A DNA stretch of 64,000 nucleotides from Undaria pinnatifida. Lineage: Eukaryota; Sar; Phaeophyceae; Laminariales; Alariaceae. This document shows positions 18,884 through 30,250 of the stretch, in pieces; the first letter of the stretch is position 1; each line of letters opens with the position of its first letter. The notes beneath the pieces were generated by a model. That model had not been told where the DNA came from. It made no database searches and was given only the letters and a program-made list of their open reading frames with translations. The translations under genes and the position numbers were made by a program. The stretch is taken from the NCBI GenBank assembly GCA_012845835.1, contig JABAKD010000014.1, positions 186,001-250,000 on the forward strand, in the 5' to 3' direction.

Positions 18884-21668
18884 ATGGTGTCCTCAGCGGT
18901 AAAGAGCACTAAGGAATTAACCGAAGACGAAGTCGAGGACTACAAGGAGGCGTTCAGTAACTTCGACATTGACGGAAACGGCAGCATCGATGAGGGGGAG
19001 CTGGGTGTGGTGATGCGGTCTTTGGGGTACTCGCCGACGAACCAGCAGCTGAAGGACATGATGAAGAAGGTCAGAGAGCACGTTTTGTTGTTGGTGTTGT
19101 CGTTGTCATGGCTTGTACTTTTACAGCGCAAATTGAAAATTGAAATTTGATGAATGCTTTTTGGTCTCCGTAGATGTTTTTTTTTTCAGCATGTTTTTCG
19201 CACATGGGGCAGGTCGCGATCTGCAGTAGATGATCTACTACTCTGTACATACATCCTGTGTAATTTTATTTCTCAAGAATTGTGCAAGAATCGTACCATG
19301 CAAATCTCACGCACGGCAAACATGTACGCAAGAGCTATGGTACAAAGATCCCACTCGGCTAACTTGATCTAGGACGTTCAGATCATACACCAGGCACAAA
19401 TTAGACACATATCTTCTCTTGAGTACATACATGGTGTTGGGGATCTATCTGGTCTTGCCGATGCGTTCGTGCATGGGTGTTGATCAGGTGCGCATCAACC
19501 CTCTAGGTCGTCCAAATCGTATAGATCGCCCAGATCTTACAAAGCTGTACACTTGTGTCGGCTGGTCGGTGTTGCTTGCCGTGTTTTACTTGCGCAGTTT
19601 CTAAGTCGTATTATATATTATATTTTAGTTTTCTTTAGGCTTGAAGACATGTTTTCCCCTGTTTCAACTTGCGACATGCCCGGGATTTCAAGCCAACCAC
19701 ATCCCGAAGGGAAGCTTTTGAATACATCAGCGATATCAGCGATATATGTGCTCCGAGAGATGTGTGATATGACAGATCGTGAACTGAGGACCTATCTGAC
19801 CTGTCCGATTTGTACATCATCAGGTTGACACCGACAACAGCGGGGGCATCTCTTTTGAAGAGTTCGTGGCGATGATGCAGCTGGGGGAAGTGGAGACAGA
19901 TTTCGAAAAAGAAATTAAGGAGGCGTTCAAGTTTTTCGACAAGGACGGGGATGGAGAGGTGGGATGCCCCCCCGTTGATGTATCAGTTTGTCCAGTCTTG
20001 GCAGTCTTTTTTCATGTTTCCGAACTAACATTAGTATTCTCGTGACTGTGGTCTATGACAGTGGGATTCGTTTACAGCGGAAGTTCCTCCCCCGTAGTGC
20101 CGGTTGCCCGCTATAATGCCTGTGAAATCGCTTGGCATAGGTGGGAAACCGCAGTAGTGGCAGTATGCGGAGTAGTGCCGGTTGCCTTTATATGCCGGTA
20201 TTTCCCTCTATAGTGCACATACCGGTACTACGCCGGGACTACTGCTTTAAAACGCTAGTAATATTATAGTACGAATACTGTTATTATTTGCATATGCGAA
20301 GTAGTAGTGTTATTCCATAGCTAGCCTTCGCGCTGTTTACCTGCCTCTCTAATGCTCGCTACTGTATAAAACGATATCGCAACAGTGGACAATCAAATAG
20401 AGTTCAAGTGGCCTGGTTTTTCGTGTGGATGTACATGCAGGTAACGCCGTCGGAGCTTGCACAAATTATGCGTGGCTTGGGTGACAAGCTTTCGGATGAG
20501 GAAATCGAACTCCTGGTGAAGGTGGCGGACAAAGACGGTGACGGGACGATCAGCATCCAAGAGTGAGTGGAAAATGCAACCACTTAAACTGGTCGCAATT
20601 TTAAACGTACGACAAGTGAGCATTAAATACCACCACTACTGCTGTTCGTATTTGTTGACGCTCATCAAGTACGCATGGAGAGAGCAAGAAGTACAACCAC
20701 TGAAATTGTGCGTATTCAATTAACTCTGTCAAATCCGATGAACACCGACGAGCATGAACGGCTGAAAAATGGGATTGCTAAACCGTACGATGCAAAATGA
20801 AGGCACTTACTGGGGGGAAGGAAAGACACTCGTGACCACCGCTTGTCCGGAAGGGAAGAAAGACACCTGTGACCACCGCTCGTCCAGAAGGTCACTGAGG
20901 GTAAAAAGCTCTCACGAGTTGAGCTGGAAAGTTGAGGCGGTTGATGATTGCAGAGTACGCAACATGTTGTCGGCAGGGGTCGGCAAGCCTCGTCCTGTGT
21001 TACATCCATCCCCGGGTTTCCTACACCCCGGATACATCCCCAGCCTTGACCGCAAACAGCACAAATACAACCACATTTGTTGCAGCGCCAGGGCGCCGGG
21101 ATGTGGCGAGAGATCCGTCATCTGGCAGTGCACACGCAGTTCCGAGACCGTGACCGGGACCCTCGCTTTGCATCCACGATGGTTTTGCATGGGGCAGGGG
21201 GGGTGTTTGAGCGCGTGGGGGCCAGGACATACTTTGATGCGTGGCGATTCGGACCAGTGCTGCGCGATAACCTTCCTCCTCGCCCCTGTCTGCGTCAGAC
21301 GGGAGGTTCTGGAGAGCAGGATCCCTGTCCATACTGATATACCGATAGACCCTCAGCGCGGCACTGGTCCGGACCTTGACCATCCATTTTAGTATACCCT
21401 GCCCCCCACTGCGACATTCCCCCTGCCGGACGCAAATTTTTCTGCAAATTGTCATCGGAGCAACACGGGCATCCTGGTTACGGTCCGGTAACATGGTGCT
21501 CTTTGTGTGACATAAAACAAGAAAGTATTGTCCTGTCTATGCTCACCCACTTGGTGTGAATCAATGTGTAGTCACTATTGTTGTGTGGCTCACATGTATT
21601 AATGCCTGTATACCTTGTACATTTCTTGCTCTGCTGTTGACAGGTTTATCGAGTTCATGTACAGCTAA
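18884..21668 (+). CDS. Calmodulin-like Ca2+-binding protein, gene 1, four coding exons
   Basis: Coding exons are 18884-19069, 19824-19958, 20441-20562 and 21644-21668. All introns are GT-AG; phases are 0, 0 and 2. The joined product has 155 residues. Four EF-hand loops with full ligand sets lie at residues 28-39 (DIDGNGSIDEGE), 64-75 (DTDNSGGISFEE), 101-112 (DKDGDGEVTPSE) and 137-148 (DKDGDGTISIQE). Two pairs joined by a linker, MRSLGYSPT and a FIEFMYS end are the calmodulin/centrin layout. The protein is about six residues longer than standard calmodulin and clearly diverged from it, so it is a calmodulin-like sensor rather than the ubiquitous calmodulin. A TGA lies in frame just before the ATG, fixing this start. 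Intron 3 carries a SINE-1-like piece and a GC-rich antisense frame. Confidence 0.88.
20750..21500. other. Intron 3 content: SINE-1-like remnants and a GC-rich antisense frame
   Basis: 20750-20930 contains two degraded SINE-1 body segments (GACACTCGTGACCACCGCTT and GACACCTGTGACCACCGCTC), so the segment has been duplicated. 21021-21494 holds a 157-codon frame on the minus strand and a 207-codon frame on the plus strand over the same GC-rich DNA. Neither shows a domain. They are probably chance frames, though an intronic antisense gene cannot be excluded. Confidence 0.35.
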
Positions 21669-21674
21669 TCTGGC

Positions 21675-22025
21675 TTCTCAGGGAAGATTGCTCCTCGAGG
21701 AAGATGGCTTCTGGATGGAAGATTCCTTCTTGGGGGAAGATTGTATCTTGAGGAAATGTCGATTCTTGATGAAAGGTTGGTTCACGACGGAAAATTCCTA
21801 TGGAAGATTTTCGCGTGAGAAATATTGAATCTTGATAGATGATTCCTATGGGAGATTCTTAGTTGGGGAAAATTGATTTCTCGATGAAAGATTCCTATCG
21901 TAGGTTCTTACTTGACGAGGATTGATTTTCGATGGGCGATCCCTTCTCTCAAGGAAGATTCCTTCCTGACGGAAGGTTTACTCTGGGGGAAGATTCGTTC
22001 GTGATGGAAGAAAGCTCTTCTCGAG
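21675..22025 (+). repeat. Imperfect minisatellite just after the stop codon of gene 1
   Basis: About fifteen loose units of 19-25 bp contain GGAAGATTCCTTC or GATGGAAGATT variants. They begin within about 15 bp of the TAA of calmodulin-like gene 1, so the array is likely in the 3' UTR or directly downstream of it. Frames through it are not conserved. Confidence 0.55.
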
Positions 22026-22679
22026 ATACATGGTTGTTTTTTGCTCCGGGGGGGTTATGTCTTACCAGGAAAGAGGTTCGTTTTTGTTGGAATTCCCGCT
22101 GAATGGAACTACTGTCCCTGCCATTCCGCGGCACCCTCTCACGTATGTCAAAGCCCGGGAGTTCCAAGCGCAGGAGACGAATTACCTCCGGGCGGGCGGG
22201 GAAGAAATGCCGCCCGAGATGTGTCTTGTGTGTGTTTTTTGTTGGGGTATACGCTGCTTACCTTCTCCAATAGCCTCCAGATTGCATGCCATTTTCTGGG
22301 ATAATGACCACGGCAGAGCTTGCATACGTGTGTCGATGCGGGTTGTCACGTTTTGACGAGGTGACGGCAGCAAGGCGTACGTGCGTGCGTCAATGCTGCT
22401 TGTCAAGTCTCAAGTAATAAGGCAGATGTTTCGTACGCGTCTTTGGTGCTTGTCTTTTTCAAGGATAACCGTAGGCAAAGGCTTTTTTCATGGATGGGTG
22501 TCATATCTCGTGGTTAGCGCCGATTGTGGTGAGACCTTGGTTTCTGTATGTTTGAAAGAGTCGATCGCCCCGGCGTTGGTGCCGCCAAAAATGTCCTTGG
22601 CCGGCTGCTGGCGCCGAGCGCAACAATTCTTGCGTACGTACAGAGTAGTCTGGTCCCTCCTGTGGTCGTGAGGGGGTAC
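22026..22679. other. Unassigned stretch between two minisatellites
   Basis: I see no exon with good splice sites and no shared repeat. Short frames on both strands look random. Confidence 0.35.
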
Positions 22680-22825
22680 ATTGGGTACATCCCCGAGGGG
22701 ATAACCTGGAGTCATCCCCGGGGGGTCATCGTGGGTGCTTCCCCGGCGGTATATCTTGGGTACTTCCCCGCCGGAACATCCTGGGTGTTTTCCAGCGAGG
22801 ACTTTGTGGGTACATCCCCGGGAAA
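22680..22825 (+). repeat. Minisatellite, unit about 27-31 bp
   Basis: Five to six units vary around GGGTACATCCCCGAGGGGAT and GGTGCTTCCCCGGCGGTAT. Each holds a short self-complementary CCCCGNGGGG-like core. Confidence 0.55.
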
Positions 22826-25654
22826 ATGAACCACTCCCCGCTGTTAGTCATTGTGTGTACAGGTGACGTGTCTGCCGTGCCGTGCACGAGTACGATTACA
22901 GTTTTTTTTTTGTGTTTTGTTTTGTTTTGATGCCTCGCGCGCGCACCGCGGGCACTGAACTGTTGTAACGTTTTTTTATGCAGACAAGTAACGGCTATAA
23001 GGTAGGGGAGGATGAACATGCAATGAGCTTGTACTACATAACGCTCTGAGGAGTTTTCATGACCTGACAAGGCAGCCCAGATCGGGCCAGGCCTCGAATG
23101 GAAGGCGGCCTGCCTCTTGCAGTGACGATGGAAGCCCTTCTGTGTAACTTTACGGGCAGGAAGAGACGTGATTCAATGTTGCCCACCAAACGACGTCTCG
23201 TGTCAAAAATATTTAGGGCGGCATTGATTGATTGACCCTGCCCTGGGAAAGTGGGAACGCCAGGATATGGGTACAACAAGTGAAAGACACTTGTTCCACG
23301 GCAGAGTATATATGTTCTACCAGGTACCGTATATTCGTAGTTTACTGCAGGGTTTCCGTTGTATCTGCGGTAGAACCATGTTTTATCCAGTAGATACTAC
23401 GATGAGGTTAAAGTTTCGCTTGAGTTTTATGCGGCGTTGCTCCCTCTATTTTTCCTGTTGTTGTTTTTGTTTTGCCGAGCTGCTGTTTTTACGTTGTGGC
23501 AGACGCTATCGGGGCGGTTCCCTTGACCTCGATTTTTCAAGAAAATATACTATGCCATCCCATGGCGTTGCATGCTGCACTGGTGTGCTTTTCAAAGCGA
23601 ACCTCCTGTTTAGACACTTCGTGTCCGCAGTGTTCTGATTGATTCATTTTTTATTGGTGGAAACCCCTTGGTCTACATGATGAGTCGACGTCCGGGAAGC
23701 GAGTCTCTCCTAGATTACTCCGCCCGCAAAAAATGTATGCACGCTTTTTGAGCTGTCCGAATCAAGCTGCGAATTCGAAAACCGCTGGCAAGATGTACGC
23801 TTCTCCAATTTTCCCAAACAGTGCACACCAGTTGATGACAGTTTCAAACATCCTTCTTCTGCGGTTGTTCCTATTCGTAGCGGCAGCCACGACCAGAGGC
23901 CGCTTACAGTTGTGCCTCACCTTGTAGAAGTTCGTACTCTACCGAGTCCAATCGTGTGCGGTTCTGGTTTTCGCGACCTCCTGAGTCGTGCTGTCCCAGT
24001 CCGATCAAACGTAAAAACCTCCCAACGATCGTATATCCGTCTGGAACCCAGACGTAGCGGCAAAGCAACGTCGAAGTGTAGTCCCCTATAAGGCGTGACG
24101 GCGCCGTGCAAAATTCTACAAATTTATTACAGCGCGTCATGTAACTCCTTGCATTGAAGTGTGGTGTTCATCGTTTGGCTTTTCGTCGTGTATCCTTGCT
24201 CTTGGAAGGATTGATTCTTCGTTCTATGAATATCAGATGACATACTTCTATTATTCAGCACCGGTCGCTTGTTTTAAGATTGCGGCCAGCCGCCGTCGTT
24301 TTTTTTGGTCGGTGCACATGTGCTCTAAAGGCCTCTAATCTGGTATAATCACCAGATAATCACGGGCGTATACACGCCCCCGCGACACGCGCGATCGAAT
24401 TATCACACGCAGCTTGCAAATCTATCTGTGTTTTATTAAAACCCTTTTTCGTCGATCTCACACCACCAGCTGAGGTGTACTTTTTTCGTTTTTTAGGTCA
24501 TAGATTTTGGGTGTTGAGCGCAGGATATACCTGAAATACTTCGTTCCCCCTTGCCGCCTCGGTAAGGTATGCTGCGAAGCATGCCCTAGCAGGCTTGTAG
24601 CGAGAGTGGGGGGGTCTTTCTGGCGGGTGTAAGGCCGGACTCACCCTCAAGGAGTGATACCTTCTTGCTGCTGCGTGTGGCCGCGAGGCTTAGGCGTGGC
24701 GGTAGAGTTGGGTCGTACGTGGTGCGTTAGGCATGGTCACCTACGATTCGCGCGTCTTTTTAGGCAGCAGCGGCGGAGCAGCAATGCTTAATCGGGATGC
24801 TCGTGCGCGGAGGCAGGCGCCACCACGAGCCACGCTACGGCGCAGTCTCGGTTTGCGTGGAGGGAACTGCGCCGGCAGGAGGCTGGATTCGACGACGAAG
24901 GAGGAGGGCGACTGGCCGTCGACGGGCGGGGAAGAGACGGATTGAACTCCCTGAACGAGAATTTTGTTTTTCAGATCAGCACCGCAAACTGCGTGGAGCA
25001 TTTTATTTTTTTTGGACGGGGGAGAAGGGGAACCGACTGGAATTGAGTGTGAACGAGAGCAAGTGCGAAGGAGCTGGCCGAGTGAGCTAAGGCGATGAGG
25101 CGGCCACGGAGAACCACATCAGGAGGACGGCACACGGAGACCCACGACCGGCACGCACATCATCATCATGAGGGCAGCGATCGTCTTTTTTTCAAGGGTT
25201 ATTTTTACGAGGCAGTAGTACAACATGTTACTTACGTCTCTGATTTTTGTAGAGTTTGTAGAAGAGTTGTATACCCTTCACGGGGAACGACCCCCCGCAA
25301 TTTTCAATTTTCAGGCACGGGCGTCGTAGCTGCGCTGCAACCTGTCTAATAACTCGGGAAGGAGGGGCAATCATTGATATCTGTACGGTGGTTTTTTTGG
25401 TTCCATTGCTCTTGTTTCACTGCATGCCCGCGGGTCGTCACTCTGACAGCACTCCAGACAGCAGGCGCGTTCGTCTATACTCACGATTACCGTGCGGTTC
25501 GTACGGTGCAGGCAGCCCAACCGCTGTAGTTTGTAGCCGCGAGTTGGATAGTTGTGGGGACGGGGGAACTCTACGTATGCTGTAGTTGAGTGGATACCGG
25601 CGGCCATGTGAGTTCAGTTGGCACAGTTGACCTTTTCACTTGTGCGCCTTTTTT
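22826..25654. other. Long region without a supported gene
   Basis: A 136-codon frame (23228-23638) and several 60-97-codon frames (24733-25090 and elsewhere) overlap frames on the other strand and carry no recognisable domain. 24365-24490 is an old Rep-D core (GCGCGATCGAATTATCACAC ... CAGCTGAGGTGTACTTTTTT). 24540-25350 is GC-richer and could hide exons, but I cannot place splice sites. Confidence 0.3.
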
Positions 25655-25815
25655 CATATCGTGCGTTTTTAGGCGGGAAAGCGTAGTATTTCCCTGACGA
25701 ATTTTGATTTCACTTGGTTTTTCGGATCTTCCTAGGGCTCCAGCACCTTTGTGTGACCACGGACTCTAGATGTTTGACAAGAGTTAATGTGAAAAAACAA
25801 CAACAACATACCTGA
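25655..25815 (+). mobile_element. LINE-B subfamily, 5'-truncated 3' end
   Basis: It reads TTTTTAGGCGGGAAAGCGTA ... CTAGGGCTCCAGCACCTTTG ... GACCACGGACTCTAGATG ... GAGTTAATGTGAAAAAACAA followed by CAA repeats. The same 160 bp occurs in reverse at 47452-47633. Confidence 0.65.
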
Positions 25816-26104
25816 ATGAATTTGGGCGGGTGGAGTTGGGCAAAAAAACATGTGTACTAACAGTGTTGAAACCGTCGAACGTTGTATGTAACCCAAGGCC
25901 AATCAACGCAACCCGTTTTTGAAAGACGGCTGTGGTGCACGCCACGGTAGAGGGTGCACCACCGTTTTTTTCCGAGGCTCTTAACCTATTGAAAGAGCTC
26001 TAGATATAGAGTCATCCCACGGTAGGGGTTGCAGTTTTTGCGCCAAAAAGTCCCTGGCTGGGCGATCGAGCTTCTCACGTGAGGAACTACCGGTCAGTGA
26101 AGTA

Positions 26105-29100
26105 ATTTCACGAGTTTTTATTTATTCATTTATTTGTTCATTTCTTTACTTATTTTTTTATTTACTTATTTTTTTATTTTTATTCTTCTATTTTTTTTCT
26201 ATCTATTTATTCATCTATTTATTTCCATCTATTTATTCATCCAGCCATCTATTTATTTATTTATTTATTTACTTATTTGTTTGTTTGTTTATTATTATTA
26301 TTTTTGCCCTCCGACAATATAGCGTAGATGCCTTTCCGATATGAATCGAATATCCTTCCTTAAAGCAGCAGTAGCACCTAATATGAAGTCGAATGATCGC
26401 ACCATAATGCAGTGGTATCTTCCGCCAACCATTCGCCCATTTCCTTTCCCCACATCTTCTCCTTTTATCTACTATTCCCTTTCCCTATATATACCTGGTA
26501 TGTTACAGCTGGGAGTCTACCTTAATCCTCATCAACATTGCCACCCCAGGCCAGTGGCCTTAGTCCTCCCGATTCTTCCTCCCTTCCCCTCGCGGCCTGA
26601 CGATCCCTCAGAAATAGTCTATATCGATGAACTCTGCGCGAAATCGCGACCTGAGTGGTCACAGAGATGATTTGGAATAGTCGCTCCTTGCACACGCCTT
26701 TCCGCGCTAGGGACGATGCGTCCGTCCCTCCAACGATGCTTGCCGCTACCTGATCTATCAGGTCGCTGCCTTCTTTACCGAGGCGCCCAAAGCTTTCCAC
26801 CGCGAGGGTGGCGAGTTTGTAGCTGCGTTCGTCGAAGGACACCTGTCCCGGACGAGCGTAGTGGTTGCGCTTGCGCGCCTCGGAAGTGGAAGCCGCTGAT
26901 CCGTTTCGATCCGCGCTTCCTGCCCGCATGTGGACCCCTGCTTGTGGGTCCGCATACGTCACGTCGAGGAGTATCGACTTGTCGCGATACTCCGGTGCCG
27001 TAGCATCTCTTAGTCCACCTGCCTCAATCACGATGTCCATTCGCAAATCCCTGTCTGCGTGGAACGGGGCTCCGCTTTCCACCTGGTGGCGGACGGACAT
27101 GCTCTTAAGGGTGCGGGAGAGCGCGTGCACGAGGGGTTGGTGCTGTTTCACTTGCGCGCCCGCTCGATGACACAATCGCGCATGCCGCGTATTAACCTCC
27201 ACTTCACCGCAGCATGGGCATCTCGCCGCGAGGAATTCTTCTATCCCCAGAAATCTCTTCCCCGCAGTCACGAACTCTGATGCAGGGATGGTTCTAGCTG
27301 AGTCTACAGGTCTCGCCCTTAGGAAGGCGGTAGCCCCTGATCCCGATTGACTCCGTTGCCGGGCCCTGGCCAAGTCTCGTGTCTCCTTCTCGCCTTGAGA
27401 TTCGCTTGTGTCTCGCTGGGGCCTCGTCTCGGGGAGCTGGTCCAGCGAAGAGACGTACCTCTCATAACGTACTCGGTTTACCAGTTTACCCAGTCTATGC
27501 TGCGCTTTACTGGAGCTGATAGTTTCGGCGTCGTGTGCAGGCAACGCGTCTGTAATTGATCGCCCTGAGGCACCTTGTCCTCCTGCTCGGAATGCTCTGT
27601 CTCGCCAGCTTTCCGGTACGATGTTCGCCATGGCCTCCTCTGAAACCCCATGCACATCGCGCAGGTCCCTGATGCTGTTCCAGATGCGTCGCACGAGGTC
27701 AGAATCGGGCAGCTCCCTCCGGACTTTGTTCCCTATTGCGCCGGATAGATCAGCAAGCACCTCTGGCACCGTCGCCACCAAGCTCCCAACGGATGCTGAC
27801 ATCCTCCGGGCTTCAGCCGACGACAGCCCAAACCCTCCGGCCCCCGTGGACAGGCTCGCCTGCGCCTGTTGATGGGGTTGCAGGGTCAACATGTTTGTCG
27901 GGCACCCGTCCACGAAGAACGATGATTCTTCTGCTGCCCCCGGGAGATCGAGCAATTTCTCCAACATCCACAAGGCGTTGCCATCTGCTTTTTTGCATGC
28001 AGCCAGCGATAGTTCTGGGTCCATCACGCGTTCAAGGTAGGAGGTCCGTTGAACCATGGAGCCGGTGGCAATCAGGTTGGCTGATTGCTTGTCCGGCATG
28101 CGCGACAACATCCGCGCAAGTTGCTCCGCTCCCCCGTTTCGGACTATCTCCATTGCGCTCTCCCTCACGTACTCATCTGTGCCGATGGGCACCCCCACCA
28201 CCTGAACCCCACCACGTTCAGCGATGCTGACGCCAATGCCTTCAAGAAGGGCGATTTGTTCCGGCGTAGGTACGTGCCCCTTTGGGGGCAGGGCAACCGT
28301 TTTGCTCGGGTTGATCGCAATTCCGATGTTGGACAGCTCACGCTGGAGAAAGGGTACCACTTCCACAGTATCGGGTGTAATTTCCATCATTCCGATGCTA
28401 ATATCATCTAGGTAGGCGAATGCCTCTACACCTCTTGGCTCGAACTCCTCCCGTGTCCGCTTCAGCACCGGCAGGAGCGGCATGCAGAACAACGCTGGCC
28501 CCATAGCATCACCTTGTTGTACCCCGCTGGAGCAGTCGATCTTCCGCCTTTCTCCCGATTCCATCTGAAAAAACACGGGCGCAGACATCTCGCCGTAACA
28601 TTTTGCCACGAACGGTGTAAGCGCCGGTACGCAAGTGGCTGCCTCCGCTAGCATAGCAGTCCGCTTCACTGTGTTGAATGCGTTGGAGCAATCGGTGAGG
28701 ATCAGCCAGTTGTTTGCCTCGTGATGTATTCTTGCGCGTAGCGCTACCTGTTCCACCCCCCCTCGTACTCCGACTCCAAACTGTCTCGCTTCACGGTTGG
28801 CCTCCTCCAGCCGTGGTCGCCACTGCCGCATGGTTCCGGCCGCAATAAGCCGCCTCCACGTCATCCCCACGCACACGGGGCGGCATTTTTCACCCAGGGC
28901 AGTGAGGTTGGATTGCAAGAAGAGCTGCCAGAGTTCAGGCGGGAAGGCGTTTGGATCATCGATAATTCTTCTCCAGAAGGCTTCGATGCCAGCTCCGAAT
29001 TTTTCGCGCCCAAAACCAGTCCTGATTATTGACTGTAAGTGCGAGAATCGCAGACCGTCGCTTCCCGCGCCTGATAAGGCGTTGCGAGAATTGATTACCT

Positions 29101-30250
29101 CGAGGGCCACCTGTGGGTCGAACTCTTCCTCCGGGAGCCAGTTGGGTACACTCCCTTCCTCCTGGTCGGTGGAACTTGTTGCCACCGCTGCTGCTGCAGC
29201 TTCGGAGACGCAGGCCTGGTCCTCCTCCGGGAACTTTGCTTTTACGCGCTCCCACGTTTCGTCGTTCCCCGGCGCGCGCGGTTCCGCGAGAAGGCTGCGT
29301 GCTGCCAAAGTCACCCCCCCTCGATGGCGGCATGCTGATGATGCCCTCTTAAACATATCAGCGTCCGTCTCTTCTCGGGCTTGACCGATTTGCCTCATAG
29401 ATGTTCGACGGGTGTACTCCATTAACCACGGGAGCAAGAGGGTGAGGTCACCGCGTTCGGCAGACGCAAACCTCTCACGCCGTTTCATTCGGCCATCCTG
29501 CGAGTGTAGTAGAGCTGGGAGGATGTACCACAACTTGATTGACCTCAGCAGTGATTGCGGTGTCTCCGATTGTGTGGATTGACGGTGCTCTCCCAAGGCG
29601 TGATTGAGGAGGCCAAGCACATGGGTGATAAGCTTGGCGTGGGCAGTAGCCAGCCTCGGCTGCACTTTGACAACAGTGGCGAAGCGTTGTTGGAGGTCCT
29701 CAAGGGAGACATCATCGAGCGGTCCCGCAATTCCCAATGTGTTTTGGTCCCACGGATAGCAGAGGCCATCCCGGCGCTCTTCCTCGCCATCGTCAGGTCT
29801 CCCCCCGAGTCCCGCTGCCGTCACGCGTAGTCCAGGGTCGGCCTGGACTGCTGCTTCTATTGCTTCTCGTCTTCCATGGCGGACTGTGCATCCCCTTGCT
29901 CCGCAGAGAAACGACGCCTGCGCCCCGCCTCGTCTGACCGCATTCACCACGCACCGCGCATGCATTGCATGTTGACGTCCACAGGGCAACCCCACCACTC
30001 GGTGTCCCCGAGCAATAGTTGATCTACAGCCCCCACAGCTCGTACCGCTGTGGTCGTCTGCAATGAAAGCGCGAAGATGCGTTACGCTCCCTGGTGCTGA
30101 CCCTCCTCCCTCTCCGTCCCCGCCTTCTCTCTCTCCACCGCCAACCCTTCCTTCGGCAGGGGCCGAGGGAACCTCGCCGTTTCCATGTCGAGGGATTTGT
30201 TTATTTATTTATATATATATTTATTTATTTATTTATTTATTTATATATCC
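26105..30250 (-). mobile_element. LINE-C: apparently intact non-LTR retrotransposon between TTTA microsatellites
   Basis: A single long minus-strand frame encodes reverse transcriptase and a restriction-like endonuclease. The 3' UTR follows 26522 and ends in GCTATATTGTCGGAGGGC and an A-rich AATAATAAACAAAC tail. TTTA-type repeats lie on both sides (26115-26300 and 30196-30247). No long-terminal or terminal inverted repeats are seen. This is the layout of early-branching LINEs (the R2/R4/NeSL/CRE side), which are often site-specific; some, such as Dong, insert into microsatellites. I cannot name the clade without a tree. Confidence 0.8.
26522..29998 (-). CDS. LINE-C polyprotein: RING-like finger, reverse transcriptase, CCHC, restriction-like endonuclease
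   Basis: The called frame has 1158 codons with no internal stop. It begins with GTG; the first in-frame ATG is codon 12, and the frame stays open upstream to about 30208 without any ATG. Cys/His spacing runs across the called start: Cys-x2-Cys (30026-30037), x14, Cys6-x3-His10-x2-His13-x2-Cys16, x15, Cys32-x4-Cys37, a RING-H2-like pattern. Reverse transcriptase covers roughly residues 290-620: motif A LTDCSNAFN (Asp436), motif B GVQQGDAMGPALF (492-504) and motif C AYLDD (Asp531, Asp532). A Cys-x-Cys-Cys ... His-x3-Cys-His cluster lies at 927-944. The endonuclease follows, with RMDIVIE (Asp988) and LLDVTYADP (Asp1012), the PD-(D/E)xK pattern. It would nick target DNA and copy the element RNA there. 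The lack of breaks suggests recent activity. Confidence 0.85.
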   Translation of the reverse strand: MVGLPCGRQHAMHARCVVNAVRRGGAQASFLCGARGCTVRHGRREAIEAAVQADPGLRVTAAGLGGRPDDGEEERRDGLCYPWDQNTLGIAGPLDDVSLEDLQQRFATVVKVQPRLATAHAKLITHVLGLLNHALGEHRQSTQSETPQSLLRSIKLWYILPALLHSQDGRMKRRERFASAERGDLTLLLPWLMEYTRRTSMRQIGQAREETDADMFKRASSACRHRGGVTLAARSLLAEPRAPGNDETWERVKAKFPEEDQACVSEAAAAAVATSSTDQEEGSVPNWLPEEEFDPQVALEVINSRNALSGAGSDGLRFSHLQSIIRTGFGREKFGAGIEAFWRRIIDDPNAFPPELWQLFLQSNLTALGEKCRPVCVGMTWRRLIAAGTMRQWRPRLEEANREARQFGVGVRGGVEQVALRARIHHEANNWLILTDCSNAFNTVKRTAMLAEAATCVPALTPFVAKCYGEMSAPVFFQMESGERRKIDCSSGVQQGDAMGPALFCMPLLPVLKRTREEFEPRGVEAFAYLDDISIGMMEITPDTVEVVPFLQRELSNIGIAINPSKTVALPPKGHVPTPEQIALLEGIGVSIAERGGVQVVGVPIGTDEYVRESAMEIVRNGGAEQLARMLSRMPDKQSANLIATGSMVQRTSYLERVMDPELSLAACKKADGNALWMLEKLLDLPGAAEESSFFVDGCPTNMLTLQPHQQAQASLSTGAGGFGLSSAEARRMSASVGSLVATVPEVLADLSGAIGNKVRRELPDSDLVRRIWNSIRDLRDVHGVSEEAMANIVPESWRDRAFRAGGQGASGRSITDALPAHDAETISSSKAQHRLGKLVNRVRYERYVSSLDQLPETRPQRDTSESQGEKETRDLARARQRSQSGSGATAFLRARPVDSARTIPASEFVTAGKRFLGIEEFLAARCPCCGEVEVNTRHARLCHRAGAQVKQHQPLVHALSRTLKSMSVRHQVESGAPFHADRDLRMDIVIEAGGLRDATAPEYRDKSILLDVTYADPQAGVHMRAGSADRNGSAASTSEARKRNHYARPGQVSFDERSYKLATLAVESFGRLGKEGSDLIDQVAASIVGGTDASSLARKGVCKERLFQIISVTTQVAISRRVHRYRLFLRDRQAARGREEESGGLRPLAWGGNVDED

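Noticed and set aside
20769-21392. 207-codon plus-strand frame in intron 3 of calmodulin-like gene 1
   Set aside because: It begins in SINE-1 remnants, overlaps an equally long antisense frame, and has no recognisable domain.
26716-29384. Plus-strand frames of up to 195 codons opposite LINE-C
   Set aside because: They are shadows of the 1158-codon LINE-C frame; no splice signals or domains.
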